Source: Coriobacteriia bacterium (GTDB taxonomy: Bacteria; Actinomycetota; Coriobacteriia; Coriobacteriales; UBA8131). Taken from it: 6,187 nt of DNA. The stretch's first letter is position 1. Every line of letters starts with the position of its first letter. This document shows positions 1-6,104 of the stretch, in pieces. The position numbers and the translations under genes are program-made. The stretch spans positions 1-6,187 of the forward strand of contig DOMT01000072.1 of assembly GCA_003509825.1 (NCBI GenBank). Direction: 5' to 3'. A model generated the notes under the pieces. It searched no databases and was not told the origin of the DNA. It saw only the letters and a list, made by a program, of their open reading frames with translations.

Positions 1-391
1 CTCCCAGATAAAAGTCGGTCGGACACACCAGGTTGCCGACGTTTTCGATGATGATGAGATCGAGTTTGTCGAGCTCCAGCACACTGAGCGCACGCTTGAT
101 CATCCGGGATTCGAGATGACAGGCACCCCCGGTGTTGATCTGCACCGCGGGAATACCCTGCTCCTTGATGCGCTGTGAGTCAACGTCGCTGGCGATATCA
201 CCCTCGATGACCGCGATGTTGTAGCGATCACGCAGATGTTCGATGGTTTTGAGGATCAGCGAGGTCTTGCCCGATCCGGGCGAGGCCATCAGGTCGAGCA
301 CATAAACCCCGTGCTTATCGAGCAGACGGCGATTGTCCGCGGCGATGTTGTCATTCAATTCTAGGATCGGTTTTGAAACATCCACTCTCAT
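1..391 (-). CDS. hypB: Hydrogenase/urease nickel incorporation GTPase HypB (N-terminal part, gene runs off the window)
   Basis: HypB is a cytoplasmic SIMIBI-class GTPase that works with HypA to deliver Ni(II) to the large subunit of [NiFe]-hydrogenase. The visible 130 residues show a P-loop (ASPGSGKTS, residues 36-44), the EGDIASDVDSQR switch region (63-74), the INTGGACHLES segment (85-95) and ENVGNLVCP (116-124). Cys91, His92 and Cys123 match the nickel/zinc-binding residues of the family's G domain. The start is the ATG at 391-389, preceded by AGGTGGAG with GGAG ending 8 nt upstream. It overlaps the hypA stop codon as ATGA, so translation is probably coupled. The N-terminus is short: it lacks both the Cys-rich high-affinity nickel motif of E. 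coli HypB and the His-rich stretch of other HypBs. HypBs without N-terminal extensions are roughly 220 residues, so about 90 C-terminal residues, including the guanine-specificity NKxD motif, lie outside the window. Identification is very secure. Confidence 0.97.
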   Translation of the reverse strand, partial: MRVDVSKPILELNDNIAADNRRLLDKHGVYVLDLMASPGSGKTSLILKTIEHLRDRYNIAVIEGDIASDVDSQRIKEQGIPAVQINTGGACHLESRMIKRALSVLELDKLDLIIIENVGNLVCPTDFYLG

Positions 392-738
392 TCGGGCATC
401 TCCACCTCTATTGCATCGATATGTAGCTCTTTGCCGGCCAACAGCTCCGTGACCAGCGATTCGCAGTTCGGACAACCCCGCATAAAGCGCTTGTGCTCAA
501 ACTCGTGGCCACACTGTGTGCAGCGCGAACGCGGACTCACCATGGTCATCTTAAGCTCCGCATCCGCACTTAAGGTATCGGGAGAAAGCGCCTCGAAGGC
601 AAACTCCAAGGAATCGGGAACAACCTCGCTCATCTCCCCGATAACAAGACGGATTTCGGTTACCCTCACCGCTCCTGCATCGCGCGCCGACTTTTCAACA
701 TTCTCAAGAACGCTTTGCATCAATCCGAACTCGTGCAT
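388..738 (-). CDS. hypA: Hydrogenase maturation nickel metallochaperone HypA
   Basis: HypA is a small cytoplasmic metallochaperone that passes nickel, together with HypB, into the [NiFe]-hydrogenase large subunit. The 116-residue length is typical. It begins MHE, and His2 is the conserved nickel ligand. A zinc site is formed by two CxxC pairs, Cys73/Cys76 and Cys89/Cys92. Between them the usual HypA core appears, with GEMSEVVPDSLEFAFE at 34-49. The ATG at 738-736 must be the start: an in-frame TGA lies at 747-745 with no other start codon between, and starting at Met7 would remove His2. Oddly, the strong Shine-Dalgarno GGGGAGG (770-764) is 25 nt from this ATG but 8 nt from an out-of-frame ATG at 755 that opens an 11-codon ORF. 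The gene follows tatC by 39 bp and overlaps hypB by 4 bp, so it is probably part of a tat-hyp operon. Confidence 0.97.
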   Translation of the reverse strand: MHEFGLMQSVLENVEKSARDAGAVRVTEIRLVIGEMSEVVPDSLEFAFEALSPDTLSADAELKMTMVSPRSRCTQCGHEFEHKRFMRGCPNCESLVTELLAGKELHIDAIEVEMPE

Positions 739-755
739 AACACGTCATAACCCAT
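720..755 (-). other. Possible 11-codon leader ORF overlapping the hypA start
   Basis: An ATG at 755-753 has a near-ideal Shine-Dalgarno (GGGGAGG at 770-764, 8-nt spacer). It opens the short frame MGYDVLCTSSD, ending with TGA at 722-720. This frame differs from hypA and runs across the hypA ATG (738). Its TGA overlaps the ATG of hypA codon 7 as TGATG. Ribosomes that finish this peptide would end 18 nt past the hypA start and could reinitiate there. The placement of the Shine-Dalgarno is seen in the sequence; translation and coupling are inferred. It may simply be chance, with hypA relying on coupling to tatC. Confidence 0.35.
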
Positions 756-777
756 CTCGTATACCTCCCCCGTGGCC

Positions 778-1605
778 CTACTTCTTTTCATCGCCTTCGC
801 CTGCGCTCTCTTCCGTCTCGTTTTCAAGCTTCTCACGCGCCATGCGACGTGCCAACACCAAGCGTGACAAGAGAAGCGAACCTTCGTAGAGAACCGCCAT
901 GGCGGCGAACATCAAAATCATGGTGATGGGATTGGCGTCCGGCGTAACCATGGCGCAGAGCACCATCAGCACGATATAGATCACACGCCAGCTCTCACGC
1001 AGTTTTTTGTAGGGCACGATCCTGAATACGGTGAGGTAAAAGACGATCAGCGGCAGCTCGAATGCGATGCCGAAGCCGATCTCGAAGAGCAGGATGGTGT
1101 TAACGTAAAACCCTACGTCGCCGAGCGGATTAGCGATGTCTGCCGTCTGACCGAGCAGCCACTCGAAGGCGGGGCTTAAAATCAGGAAGTAGCAGAACAA
1201 AACGCCGGAAACGAAAAGCGCAATGGCTGCAAAGAATGTGGGGACGACCCATTTACGCTCGTTGGGCTTAAGTGCCGGCATAAAGAACCCGAGGATCTGC
1301 CAGATCCATATGGGGCAGCAAACCACCAGCGAAAACACCAGAGCGATCTTGAACTTCAGCGCAAAGCCCTCCAGCGGGTTGAGCGATATGAAGTTCTGGC
1401 TCAAATCGGCGATGCTCGCCATCGTCTCGCCGCCGCTTGCGGGCAGATAGGGAGCCACGGGCGATAATACGATGTAAATCAGTACAGGGGCGTAAAAATA
1501 CAGGATCACCGAGGTGACCAGAAGTGTAACGACGATTACGGTTAATCTGCGCCTCAGTTCACCGATGTGATCGAAGAGAGGCATACGTGCTTGTCCGACG
1601 GCCAT
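778..1605 (-). CDS. tatC: Sec-independent protein translocase subunit TatC
   Basis: TatC is the integral-membrane receptor of the twin-arginine translocase. It binds the RR signal peptide of folded cargo and recruits TatA to form the pore. The 275 residues start with the family hallmark HIGELRRRL (13-21), followed by six likely membrane segments at about 22-42, 83-106, 118-142, 165-187, 205-222 and 225-243. The signal-binding loop FFMPALKPNERK (107-118) carries Glu116, equivalent to E. coli TatC Glu103. FELP (182-185) carries Glu183, equivalent to E. coli Glu170. The highly charged tail after residue 253 (Arg/Lys, then Glu/Asp, then KK) is cytoplasmic and somewhat longer than in E. coli TatC (258 aa). 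The ATG at 1605 is 17 bp after the tatA stop and has no clear Shine-Dalgarno, which suggests coupling to tatA. Met8 (1584) is a possible alternative start. Its likely cargo here includes a hydrogenase, given the hyp genes downstream. Confidence 0.97.
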   Translation of the reverse strand: MAVGQARMPLFDHIGELRRRLTVIVVTLLVTSVILYFYAPVLIYIVLSPVAPYLPASGGETMASIADLSQNFISLNPLEGFALKFKIALVFSLVVCCPIWIWQILGFFMPALKPNERKWVVPTFFAAIALFVSGVLFCYFLILSPAFEWLLGQTADIANPLGDVGFYVNTILLFEIGFGIAFELPLIVFYLTVFRIVPYKKLRESWRVIYIVLMVLCAMVTPDANPITMILMFAAMAVLYEGSLLLSRLVLARRMAREKLENETEESAGEGDEKK

Positions 1606-1622
1606 AGGCTGGTAAAGGAAGG

Positions 1623-2279
1623 CTATTCGCCGTCCTTATCCTCCTTTCGCTCATCGATGTTTTCTGCTTTACCACTACTTGTTGCATCCGATGCCGCTAC
1701 GGCGTCGGATGGTTTTTCAGGCTCGGAAGCTTGCGCGGGCTTTGTGGCACCGTCTTGCGTCTTTGCCGCTTTGGCCTTGGCGTGTTCCGGCTCAAGGCGG
1801 GCACGACGCTGGGCAAACGTCTCGGAGGGAGCGGATTTCTCCGAAACCTTCCCGCTCGACTCGCCGGCTGCTTTTTCCGCGGCACCATCGTCGGCGGACT
1901 GCTTGTCCGCAGCGGCATTTTCCTTGGCCTTTGCGGACTCCTTGCTGATGGCGGCCTTCATGGCATCGCTCGAGATCTTCTCGGAGCCCGAACCTGCCTT
2001 TTCCTTATCCGCACCCGATTTGGACTTCGAAGATGTTGTCTTCTCGTCCTTGGTCGGATCGAGCGTAAAGCCTGCGAAGGGGTTTACCAGCGGTTCCATA
2101 TCTTTGATCGGGTCGTAAACCTCGCTTTTTATCACTTTGTTCATCTGATCCTGGGCGGAACGGAACTGACGGATCCCGCGACCGACGGTACGCGCGATCT
2201 GCGGCAGTTTATCAGGCCCGAAGATCAGGAATCCGAATATCGCGATGATCGCGATTTCAAAACCACCTAAACCAAACAA
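1623..2279 (-). CDS. tatA: Twin-arginine translocase subunit of the TatA/TatB family with a long acidic-basic tail
   Basis: Members of this family form the translocation pore (TatA) or the receptor complex with TatC (TatB). The N-terminus is classic: a short membrane helix (about residues 4-20), the hinge FGPDKLP (20-26) and an amphipathic helix (about 24-52) with IARTVGRGIRQFRSAQ. FGP followed by KLP is common in TatA, whereas Glu at position 8 is typical of TatB, so the protein may serve both roles. No second tatA/tatB is visible next to tatC. After a conserved-looking patch, NPFAGFTLDP (66-75), residues 76-218 are low-complexity, rich in Ala, Lys, Ser, Glu and Asp, almost without large hydrophobics, and probably disordered. 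The total of 218 residues far exceeds the usual TatA length (about 60-90). The start is a TTG at 2279-2277, supported by AAGGAG at 2290-2285 with a 5-nt spacer and by the fit to the MFG... N-terminus. tatC follows after 17 bp. Confidence 0.95.
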   Translation of the reverse strand: MFGLGGFEIAIIAIFGFLIFGPDKLPQIARTVGRGIRQFRSAQDQMNKVIKSEVYDPIKDMEPLVNPFAGFTLDPTKDEKTTSSKSKSGADKEKAGSGSEKISSDAMKAAISKESAKAKENAAADKQSADDGAAEKAAGESSGKVSEKSAPSETFAQRRARLEPEHAKAKAAKTQDGATKPAQASEPEKPSDAVAASDATSSGKAENIDERKEDKDGE

Positions 2280-2284
2280 CGGTG

Positions 2285-2290
2285 CTCCTT
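2285..2290 (-). promoter_or_regulatory. Shine-Dalgarno fixing the TTG start of tatA
   Basis: On the minus strand AAGGAG (2290-2285) is followed by CACCG and then TTG (2279-2277). No ATG or GTG in this frame gives the expected MFG-type TatA N-terminus, so the ribosome site decides in favour of the unusual TTG start. Confidence 0.8.
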
Positions 2291-2294
2291 TTAC

Positions 2295-2345
2295 AATACT
2301 CAGCGTAAGTATTTGCGCATAAAAACCCGAGTCGATGCTTTCGAC
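2295..2345 (-). other. Two small hairpins in the tatA 5' leader
   Basis: Two perfect inverted repeats lie between the predicted promoter and the tatA ribosome site, read on the minus strand. The first is GTCGA-AAGCA-TCGAC (2345-2331), followed after five bases by five T residues (2325-2321). The second is AATACT-TACGCTG-AGTATT (2313-2295), ending 4 nt before the Shine-Dalgarno. Between them an ATG (2320) opens the six-codon frame MRKYLR ending with TGA at 2302-2300, without a convincing ribosome site. The first hairpin plus T run resembles a weak terminator or attenuator but the stem is short; the second could affect access to the ribosome site. A regulatory role is inference only. Confidence 0.25.
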
Positions 2346-2401
2346 AAGAGCTTACATAGTATAACAGCGCGCAGGACAAGTACAATCTAATATTGTCGAA
2401 A
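2339..2401. repeat. 9-bp inverted repeat flanking the tatA promoter
   Basis: TTTCGACAA at 2339-2347 and its exact reverse complement TTGTCGAAA at 2393-2401 (plus-strand reading) bracket the predicted -35/-10 elements. The arms are separated by 45 bp, with centres 54 bp apart, about five helical turns. One arm overlaps the first leader hairpin. The other lies upstream of the -35, so the pair would not both be in the transcript from this promoter. Operator half-sites for a looping regulator are possible; no known regulator's box is recognised. Confidence 0.35.
2358..2385 (-). promoter_or_regulatory. Probable extended -10 sigma-70-type promoter for the tatA-tatC-hypA-hypB unit
   Basis: On the minus strand TGTTATACT (2366-2358) matches the extended -10 pattern TGnTATAAT with one mismatch. 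A weak -35 candidate, TTGTAC (2385-2380), is placed 16 nt upstream. An extended -10 often compensates for a poor -35. Transcription would start near 2351, giving a leader of about 70 nt before the tatA TTG. The position in the only sizeable gap ahead of the tat-hyp genes supports the call; no experimental evidence is visible. Confidence 0.55.
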
Positions 2402-2447
2402 ACGATACTTTGGGCCGGACAACGGAGACATCGCCCCCTTCAGCCTT

Positions 2448-5400
2448 TCAGCGTTTCTTCTTAATGAAAAGCAGCTCGTCCACCGTCTCTTGTTTGCTAT
2501 TGCAATCACACGCCGAAGCCTTGTCTGCCTCGGCGTCGCACATTTCAACGCCGCGGAGTGCATCTTGCACCGACAGGGCAACCTCTGCCATGCGGGAGTT
2601 GGAAGCCATATATTTGTTGCTCAGGGCGAGGGCCTTTGCAAGGCTCTCTTTCGCCTCGGGAAAACGGTGGGTCTGACGATACACAAGGCCCAGCTTTACC
2701 AGGTTTTCTCTAAGATAGGGCTCCATAAGCGCAGGCCTTTCCTTTGCCAAGCGGCTTTGGATATCTACGGCCTCGGCAAAAGCCTTCTCCGCCTCGCTGG
2801 TTCTTCGGGTAAGCCTGTAAAGTTCACCCATGGTAGCGAGACTCTCGGAAAGATTGTACTCGAACACAGGAATCGTATCCTGCGCCATATGGCTTCGGAT
2901 TTCCAGCGCCTCCCTACAGGAGTTTTCCGCAACGTCATAACGCTCTTTTTTCATAAAGAGCAAGGCAAGATTATTCTGGAGCCGCGCTATCTGCTCGCTA
3001 TAGGCGGAGGGATTTTTTTCTTCGAGCTTGCGGTATATTTTTCGAGAGCGCATAAATGAGATCTCGGCCTCCTGCGGCTCACCGAGCGCGGTAAACAAAC
3101 GACCGAAACGCTCCGCTGTATCCGCCATATAAAGCTCGTAGGGCTCCGGTTCCTTCTCTGAAAAAGAGTTGAATATGTTATGGGCCTTTTCGCATTCCAC
3201 CCGCGCGGTTTTTACATCCTGTGCGGCAAGGTAAAGATCGGTTCTAAAGAGATGCACCCTGCCCACCTCGACGAGAAAGGCAGAGGGATTATGCTTTGCC
3301 ATATGCCCGTAGAGCTCGAGTGCCCTTTGGAGGAACTCCTCCGCATCGGAAAACCACGAAGTGGCACGGTACACCACCCCGAGGTTTCTGCAGCTCCACG
3401 CCAAATGGTGCTCAAAAGCCTCCGGGCTACCCTCGAAAAGTCTGCTCGATATCTCCAAGGCCCTCACACACACCTCTTCCGCCTTCTCGTATTCCAGCAT
3501 ATCGGTGTAGAGGATGCCGAGGATGTTCAAGCTCAAAGCGAGGTCCGGCTCAAAGGCCGCAGGGTTTTTTTCTGCGAGGCGGCTTCTGATTTCCACCGAC
3601 TCCAATAATGCCTCCTGCGCCTCGGAGAATCGCTGAACACCCCTATAGAGTTTACCGAGATTGTCGAGGTTCATAGCCACGTGAGGCTCGTACGTCAAGG
3701 GATTGAGCACGGCAAGACGCGCATAGATCTCTTGCGCCTTGCGATATGAGCGCTCGGCCAATTTGATCCTTTGCGTGCTGCGGTAAATCACGCCGAAGCC
3801 GCTGAGACTTGTCGCTAGATCGGGTTCAAACACCCTGGGGTTTTCTGCCACAAGGTTACGAATGATCTCGCGTGCCTTGCCGTGTGACTCCTCGGCTTCG
3901 GTAAAGCTCTGGGTCACCTGATACAGATTTCCCAGATCCATGAGACTTGCCGCCCATGCAGCGTCAAAGCTTGCAGGTTCATCCTCGGCAAGACGGCGAT
4001 AGATATCAACGGCCGTACTAAATGCCTCCTCTGCATCCGAAAACCACTGCGTGGAGCTATAGAGACAGCCGAGGTTTCTCCACTCGTGCGCATATTGTGC
4101 CTCATAGGCCTCGGGATTCTTATTGACGAGGCGGCTGTAAACCTCCAAAGCCCTCAGTGAGGTTTTTTCCGCCTCCGCAAAGTTGTTGACGCAGGAGTAC
4201 AGATTGCCCAGAGCGCTGAGGCTGAGTGCCAGGTCGGGCTCGAAGCTTGCCGCGCTCTCCTCCGACAGACGGTTGCGAATCTCAACCGCCCTCACGAGAA
4301 ACATCTCCGCCTCACCATAGCGCTGGGTATTGCTGTAGAGCACGCCGAGGCTGTAAAGGCTGAGCGCTAAATCGGGCTCTATGCTCAGAGGGTTTTCACC
4401 CGCAAGGCGGCTGCGCACATCGATGGCACGCAGATAGTATTGTTCTGCTTCCTTGACGTTTTGCATCGCCTGATACAAAACACCCAGACTGTGATAACAG
4501 GCGGCCTCGCTGGGCTCATAGAGCACGTTATTCTCTTTTGCCAAGCGCCTGAATATCCTCAGGGCCTCTTTATAGGCATCGCCTGCATTAGGGTAATGCT
4601 TGATACGTAAGTAGTGATCTCCCAGAGTGATAAAACTCACTGCAAGCTCAGGCTCGAATGCATCGGGGCTCGCCTCCGCAAGCCGACTATACAGTTTATG
4701 CGCCTTGCGGTAGGTGCCCACCGCCTTGGAAACGCGTTTGCAGCTACTGTACAGATCGCCGAGCTTGCTTAAGCTGAGCGCCTTGTTGCGAAGCAAAAGA
4801 AACGAAGTGCTGCCCGGCAATGTATAGTCCCCGAGGCACGCTACGGCCTCCAGGTAGCTCGCTTCCGACTCCTCCAGCCGCCCGCCCTCTCTATAGAGAT
4901 TACCGAGGTTGTGTAAAAAGAGCCAGAATTCACTCGTCCCCAGCCCGAGATTCGCACTGTCATGACCGGCGCGCACCGCCTCGGCCACCTCGATGGCCTT
5001 TGCATAGTTGCGTACATTGGTGAGATACAAAATATATTCGGGAGCCACCCGACTCGGCAAACCGGCTTCCTGCTCGAGAGCCAGCGCCTCTTCGTAGTGC
5101 TCCCCGAAACCAAGCCACATTTGCCGTGAAGACACAACCGCTCGCTCAATGGAAATCTTGTCAAGTAACTCGTTTCGGCACAACTCCCGGCACTTGATGT
5201 CGTCGGGGTCGAACATAAGACTCAACATCCGGTCGCTCAATATCTTTTCTTTGTCGAGAGCTTTGCTTGCCGGATCGTAATTTCCCTGTTCCAAAGCCCT
5301 GTATGCCTGCTTTTGTCGCTGAGATAATGTACCCTTTGCTATGTGCTCCTGCATCATCTCGAGCAGACGGATAATGCGCGCCAGGTAGTACCGCCTTAAG

Positions 5401-6104
5401 AGCCGCATCTTTTCTCTCTGCCCGGCAACTGCCCGATACTTTCCCAAGGCTTCAACATCGTCGAGGTCTTGAAGCGAGGCCGAACGTAAACTGTCATACC
5501 CCTCCCCGAGCATCTCGTAAACCACCGTGTTATTGGAGAGCGCCCGGTTATTTGCCACCAGAGGCACGTTTTTTAAAGAAAAAAGTGATACGCCTCCGAT
5601 GCAGGCCTCCTCGCCCACCAACTGCGCCCGAACGCCCACGGGATGCAGCTGCTGAATTTGCATGAGCATCATGAGCTCGAGGCTTTCGAGATGGCGATAG
5701 CTCCTCCAAAAGAGCTCCGGCATCGTGTCTATATCGTTTTGCAGCTCTTTGAGCTCCGTTGTGGGGGTCATTGCGTCGAGTTCTCTGAAAAAGACGCCGA
5801 GATGCGAGGCCTTGTGCTTGCCGTATCTTCTGCATGCCCGTCTGAAAATCTCTACGGTACAGATGTCAGCTTGCTCGAAAAACAAGAAAAAGGCGAGGTC
5901 GCAGTCTTCGATGACCGTATCGAGAGCCGGACACGGGTCTTGCGACACCTGTGCGTCAAAAGAGTAGGCACCCTTTTTTACCTCGATACTTACACCATAT
6001 TCTCGATACACCGTATCCAGCCGCTCGAGAAAGGCGATTATCTCTCGATATTCGAGCATAATCTCTTCCGAGGTGGGCGCAAGGAATATGGTTATTGAAT
6101 TCAC
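2448..6104 (-). CDS. Large protein with N-terminal TIR-like/DUF4062-like module and C-terminal TPR solenoid
   Basis: A soluble 1218-residue protein with no signal peptide or membrane segment. Residues 1-110 alternate strands and helices like a TIR/DUF4062-type fold: ITIFLAP (4-10), a helix rich in Glu (13-30), VSIEV (38-42), LAFFLFF (70-76), a helix starting at TVEIF (83-87), and LGVFF (102-106). Glu85 sits roughly where TIR NADases hold their catalytic Glu, but this rests on pattern only. Residues 111-265 form a linker containing NVPLVANN (179-186), an element I associate with other TIR-like/TPR proteins of anaerobes. TPR-like sequence starts near RALEQGNYDPASKALD (269-284). Two TPRs precede residue 474, and then fifteen exact 46-residue units run to 1163. 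A 55-residue tail has Cys1189, Cys1199, Cys1201 and ends KKKR. The start is GTG with a good Shine-Dalgarno. The gene is separated from the tat genes by 168 bp and looks independent of them. TPRs usually bind proteins or peptides; a sensor/effector or defence role is inferred, and the substrate is unknown. Confidence 0.92.
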   Translation of the reverse strand: MNSITIFLAPTSEEIMLEYREIIAFLERLDTVYREYGVSIEVKKGAYSFDAQVSQDPCPALDTVIEDCDLAFFLFFEQADICTVEIFRRACRRYGKHKASHLGVFFRELDAMTPTTELKELQNDIDTMPELFWRSYRHLESLELMMLMQIQQLHPVGVRAQLVGEEACIGGVSLFSLKNVPLVANNRALSNNTVVYEMLGEGYDSLRSASLQDLDDVEALGKYRAVAGQREKMRLLRRYYLARIIRLLEMMQEHIAKGTLSQRQKQAYRALEQGNYDPASKALDKEKILSDRMLSLMFDPDDIKCRELCRNELLDKISIERAVVSSRQMWLGFGEHYEEALALEQEAGLPSRVAPEYILYLTNVRNYAKAIEVAEAVRAGHDSANLGLGTSEFWLFLHNLGNLYREGGRLEESEASYLEAVACLGDYTLPGSTSFLLLRNKALSLSKLGDLYSSCKRVSKAVGTYRKAHKLYSRLAEASPDAFEPELAVSFITLGDHYLRIKHYPNAGDAYKEALRIFRRLAKENNVLYEPSEAACYHSLGVLYQAMQNVKEAEQYYLRAIDVRSRLAGENPLSIEPDLALSLYSLGVLYSNTQRYGEAEMFLVRAVEIRNRLSEESAASFEPDLALSLSALGNLYSCVNNFAEAEKTSLRALEVYSRLVNKNPEAYEAQYAHEWRNLGCLYSSTQWFSDAEEAFSTAVDIYRRLAEDEPASFDAAWAASLMDLGNLYQVTQSFTEAEESHGKAREIIRNLVAENPRVFEPDLATSLSGFGVIYRSTQRIKLAERSYRKAQEIYARLAVLNPLTYEPHVAMNLDNLGKLYRGVQRFSEAQEALLESVEIRSRLAEKNPAAFEPDLALSLNILGILYTDMLEYEKAEEVCVRALEISSRLFEGSPEAFEHHLAWSCRNLGVVYRATSWFSDAEEFLQRALELYGHMAKHNPSAFLVEVGRVHLFRTDLYLAAQDVKTARVECEKAHNIFNSFSEKEPEPYELYMADTAERFGRLFTALGEPQEAEISFMRSRKIYRKLEEKNPSAYSEQIARLQNNLALLFMKKERYDVAENSCREALEIRSHMAQDTIPVFEYNLSESLATMGELYRLTRRTSEAEKAFAEAVDIQSRLAKERPALMEPYLRENLVKLGLVYRQTHRFPEAKESLAKALALSNKYMASNSRMAEVALSVQDALRGVEMCDAEADKASACDCNSKQETVDELLFIKKKR
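2616..4685 (-). repeat. Array of fifteen 138-bp (46-residue) TPR units within the large protein
   Basis: Residues 474-1163 divide without insertion or deletion into 15 units of 46 residues. The consensus is approximately RLAExNPxAFEPDLAxSL followed by xxLGxLYxxxQRFxEAE and ending AxEIYx. The L-G-x-L-Y, E-A-E and A-L/V-E-I positions match TPR helix A and helix B signature positions. The period exceeds the usual 34-residue TPR and the 42-residue kinesin light-chain type, implying longer helices or a longer loop between them. Units at residues 934-1025 are the most divergent and lack the EPDLA element. Units at 658-703 (nt 4133-3996) and 888-933 (nt 3443-3306) share WFSDAEE and clear DNA identity, suggesting duplication within the array. 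Confidence 0.9.

Noticed and set aside
1582..1584. Met8 of TatC as the true start
   Set aside because: It remains possible because neither ATG has a clear Shine-Dalgarno. The ATG at 1605 was kept because it is closer to the tatA stop, favouring coupling.
1567..2270. Long plus-strand ORFs opposite the tatA gene (1567-2118 and 1731-2270)
   Set aside because: They are antisense shadows of the low-complexity GC-rich tatA tail. They have no recognisable family features, and the minus-strand gene is unambiguous.
2402..2447. Rho-independent terminator after the TPR gene
   Set aside because: The only pairing seen, GGGC with GCCC around a 17-nt loop, is weak and is not followed directly by a T run. 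Readthrough into tatA cannot be excluded.
2490..3608. Plus-strand ORFs opposite the TPR gene (2490-3059, 3180-3608 and others)
   Set aside because: They mirror the periodic TPR sequence on the other strand, lack plausible start signals and conserved motifs, and lie inside a well-supported gene.
5643..6098. Plus-strand 151-codon ORF opposite the TIR-like domain
   Set aside because: It is antisense to a region with clear fold pattern and its own Shine-Dalgarno; the plus-strand product shows no recognisable domain.
2448..6104. Classifying the TPR protein as a STAND NTPase or kinesin light chain
   Set aside because: No P-loop or NB-ARC motif is visible between the N-terminal module and the repeats, and the 46-residue period differs from the 42-residue kinesin light-chain unit.
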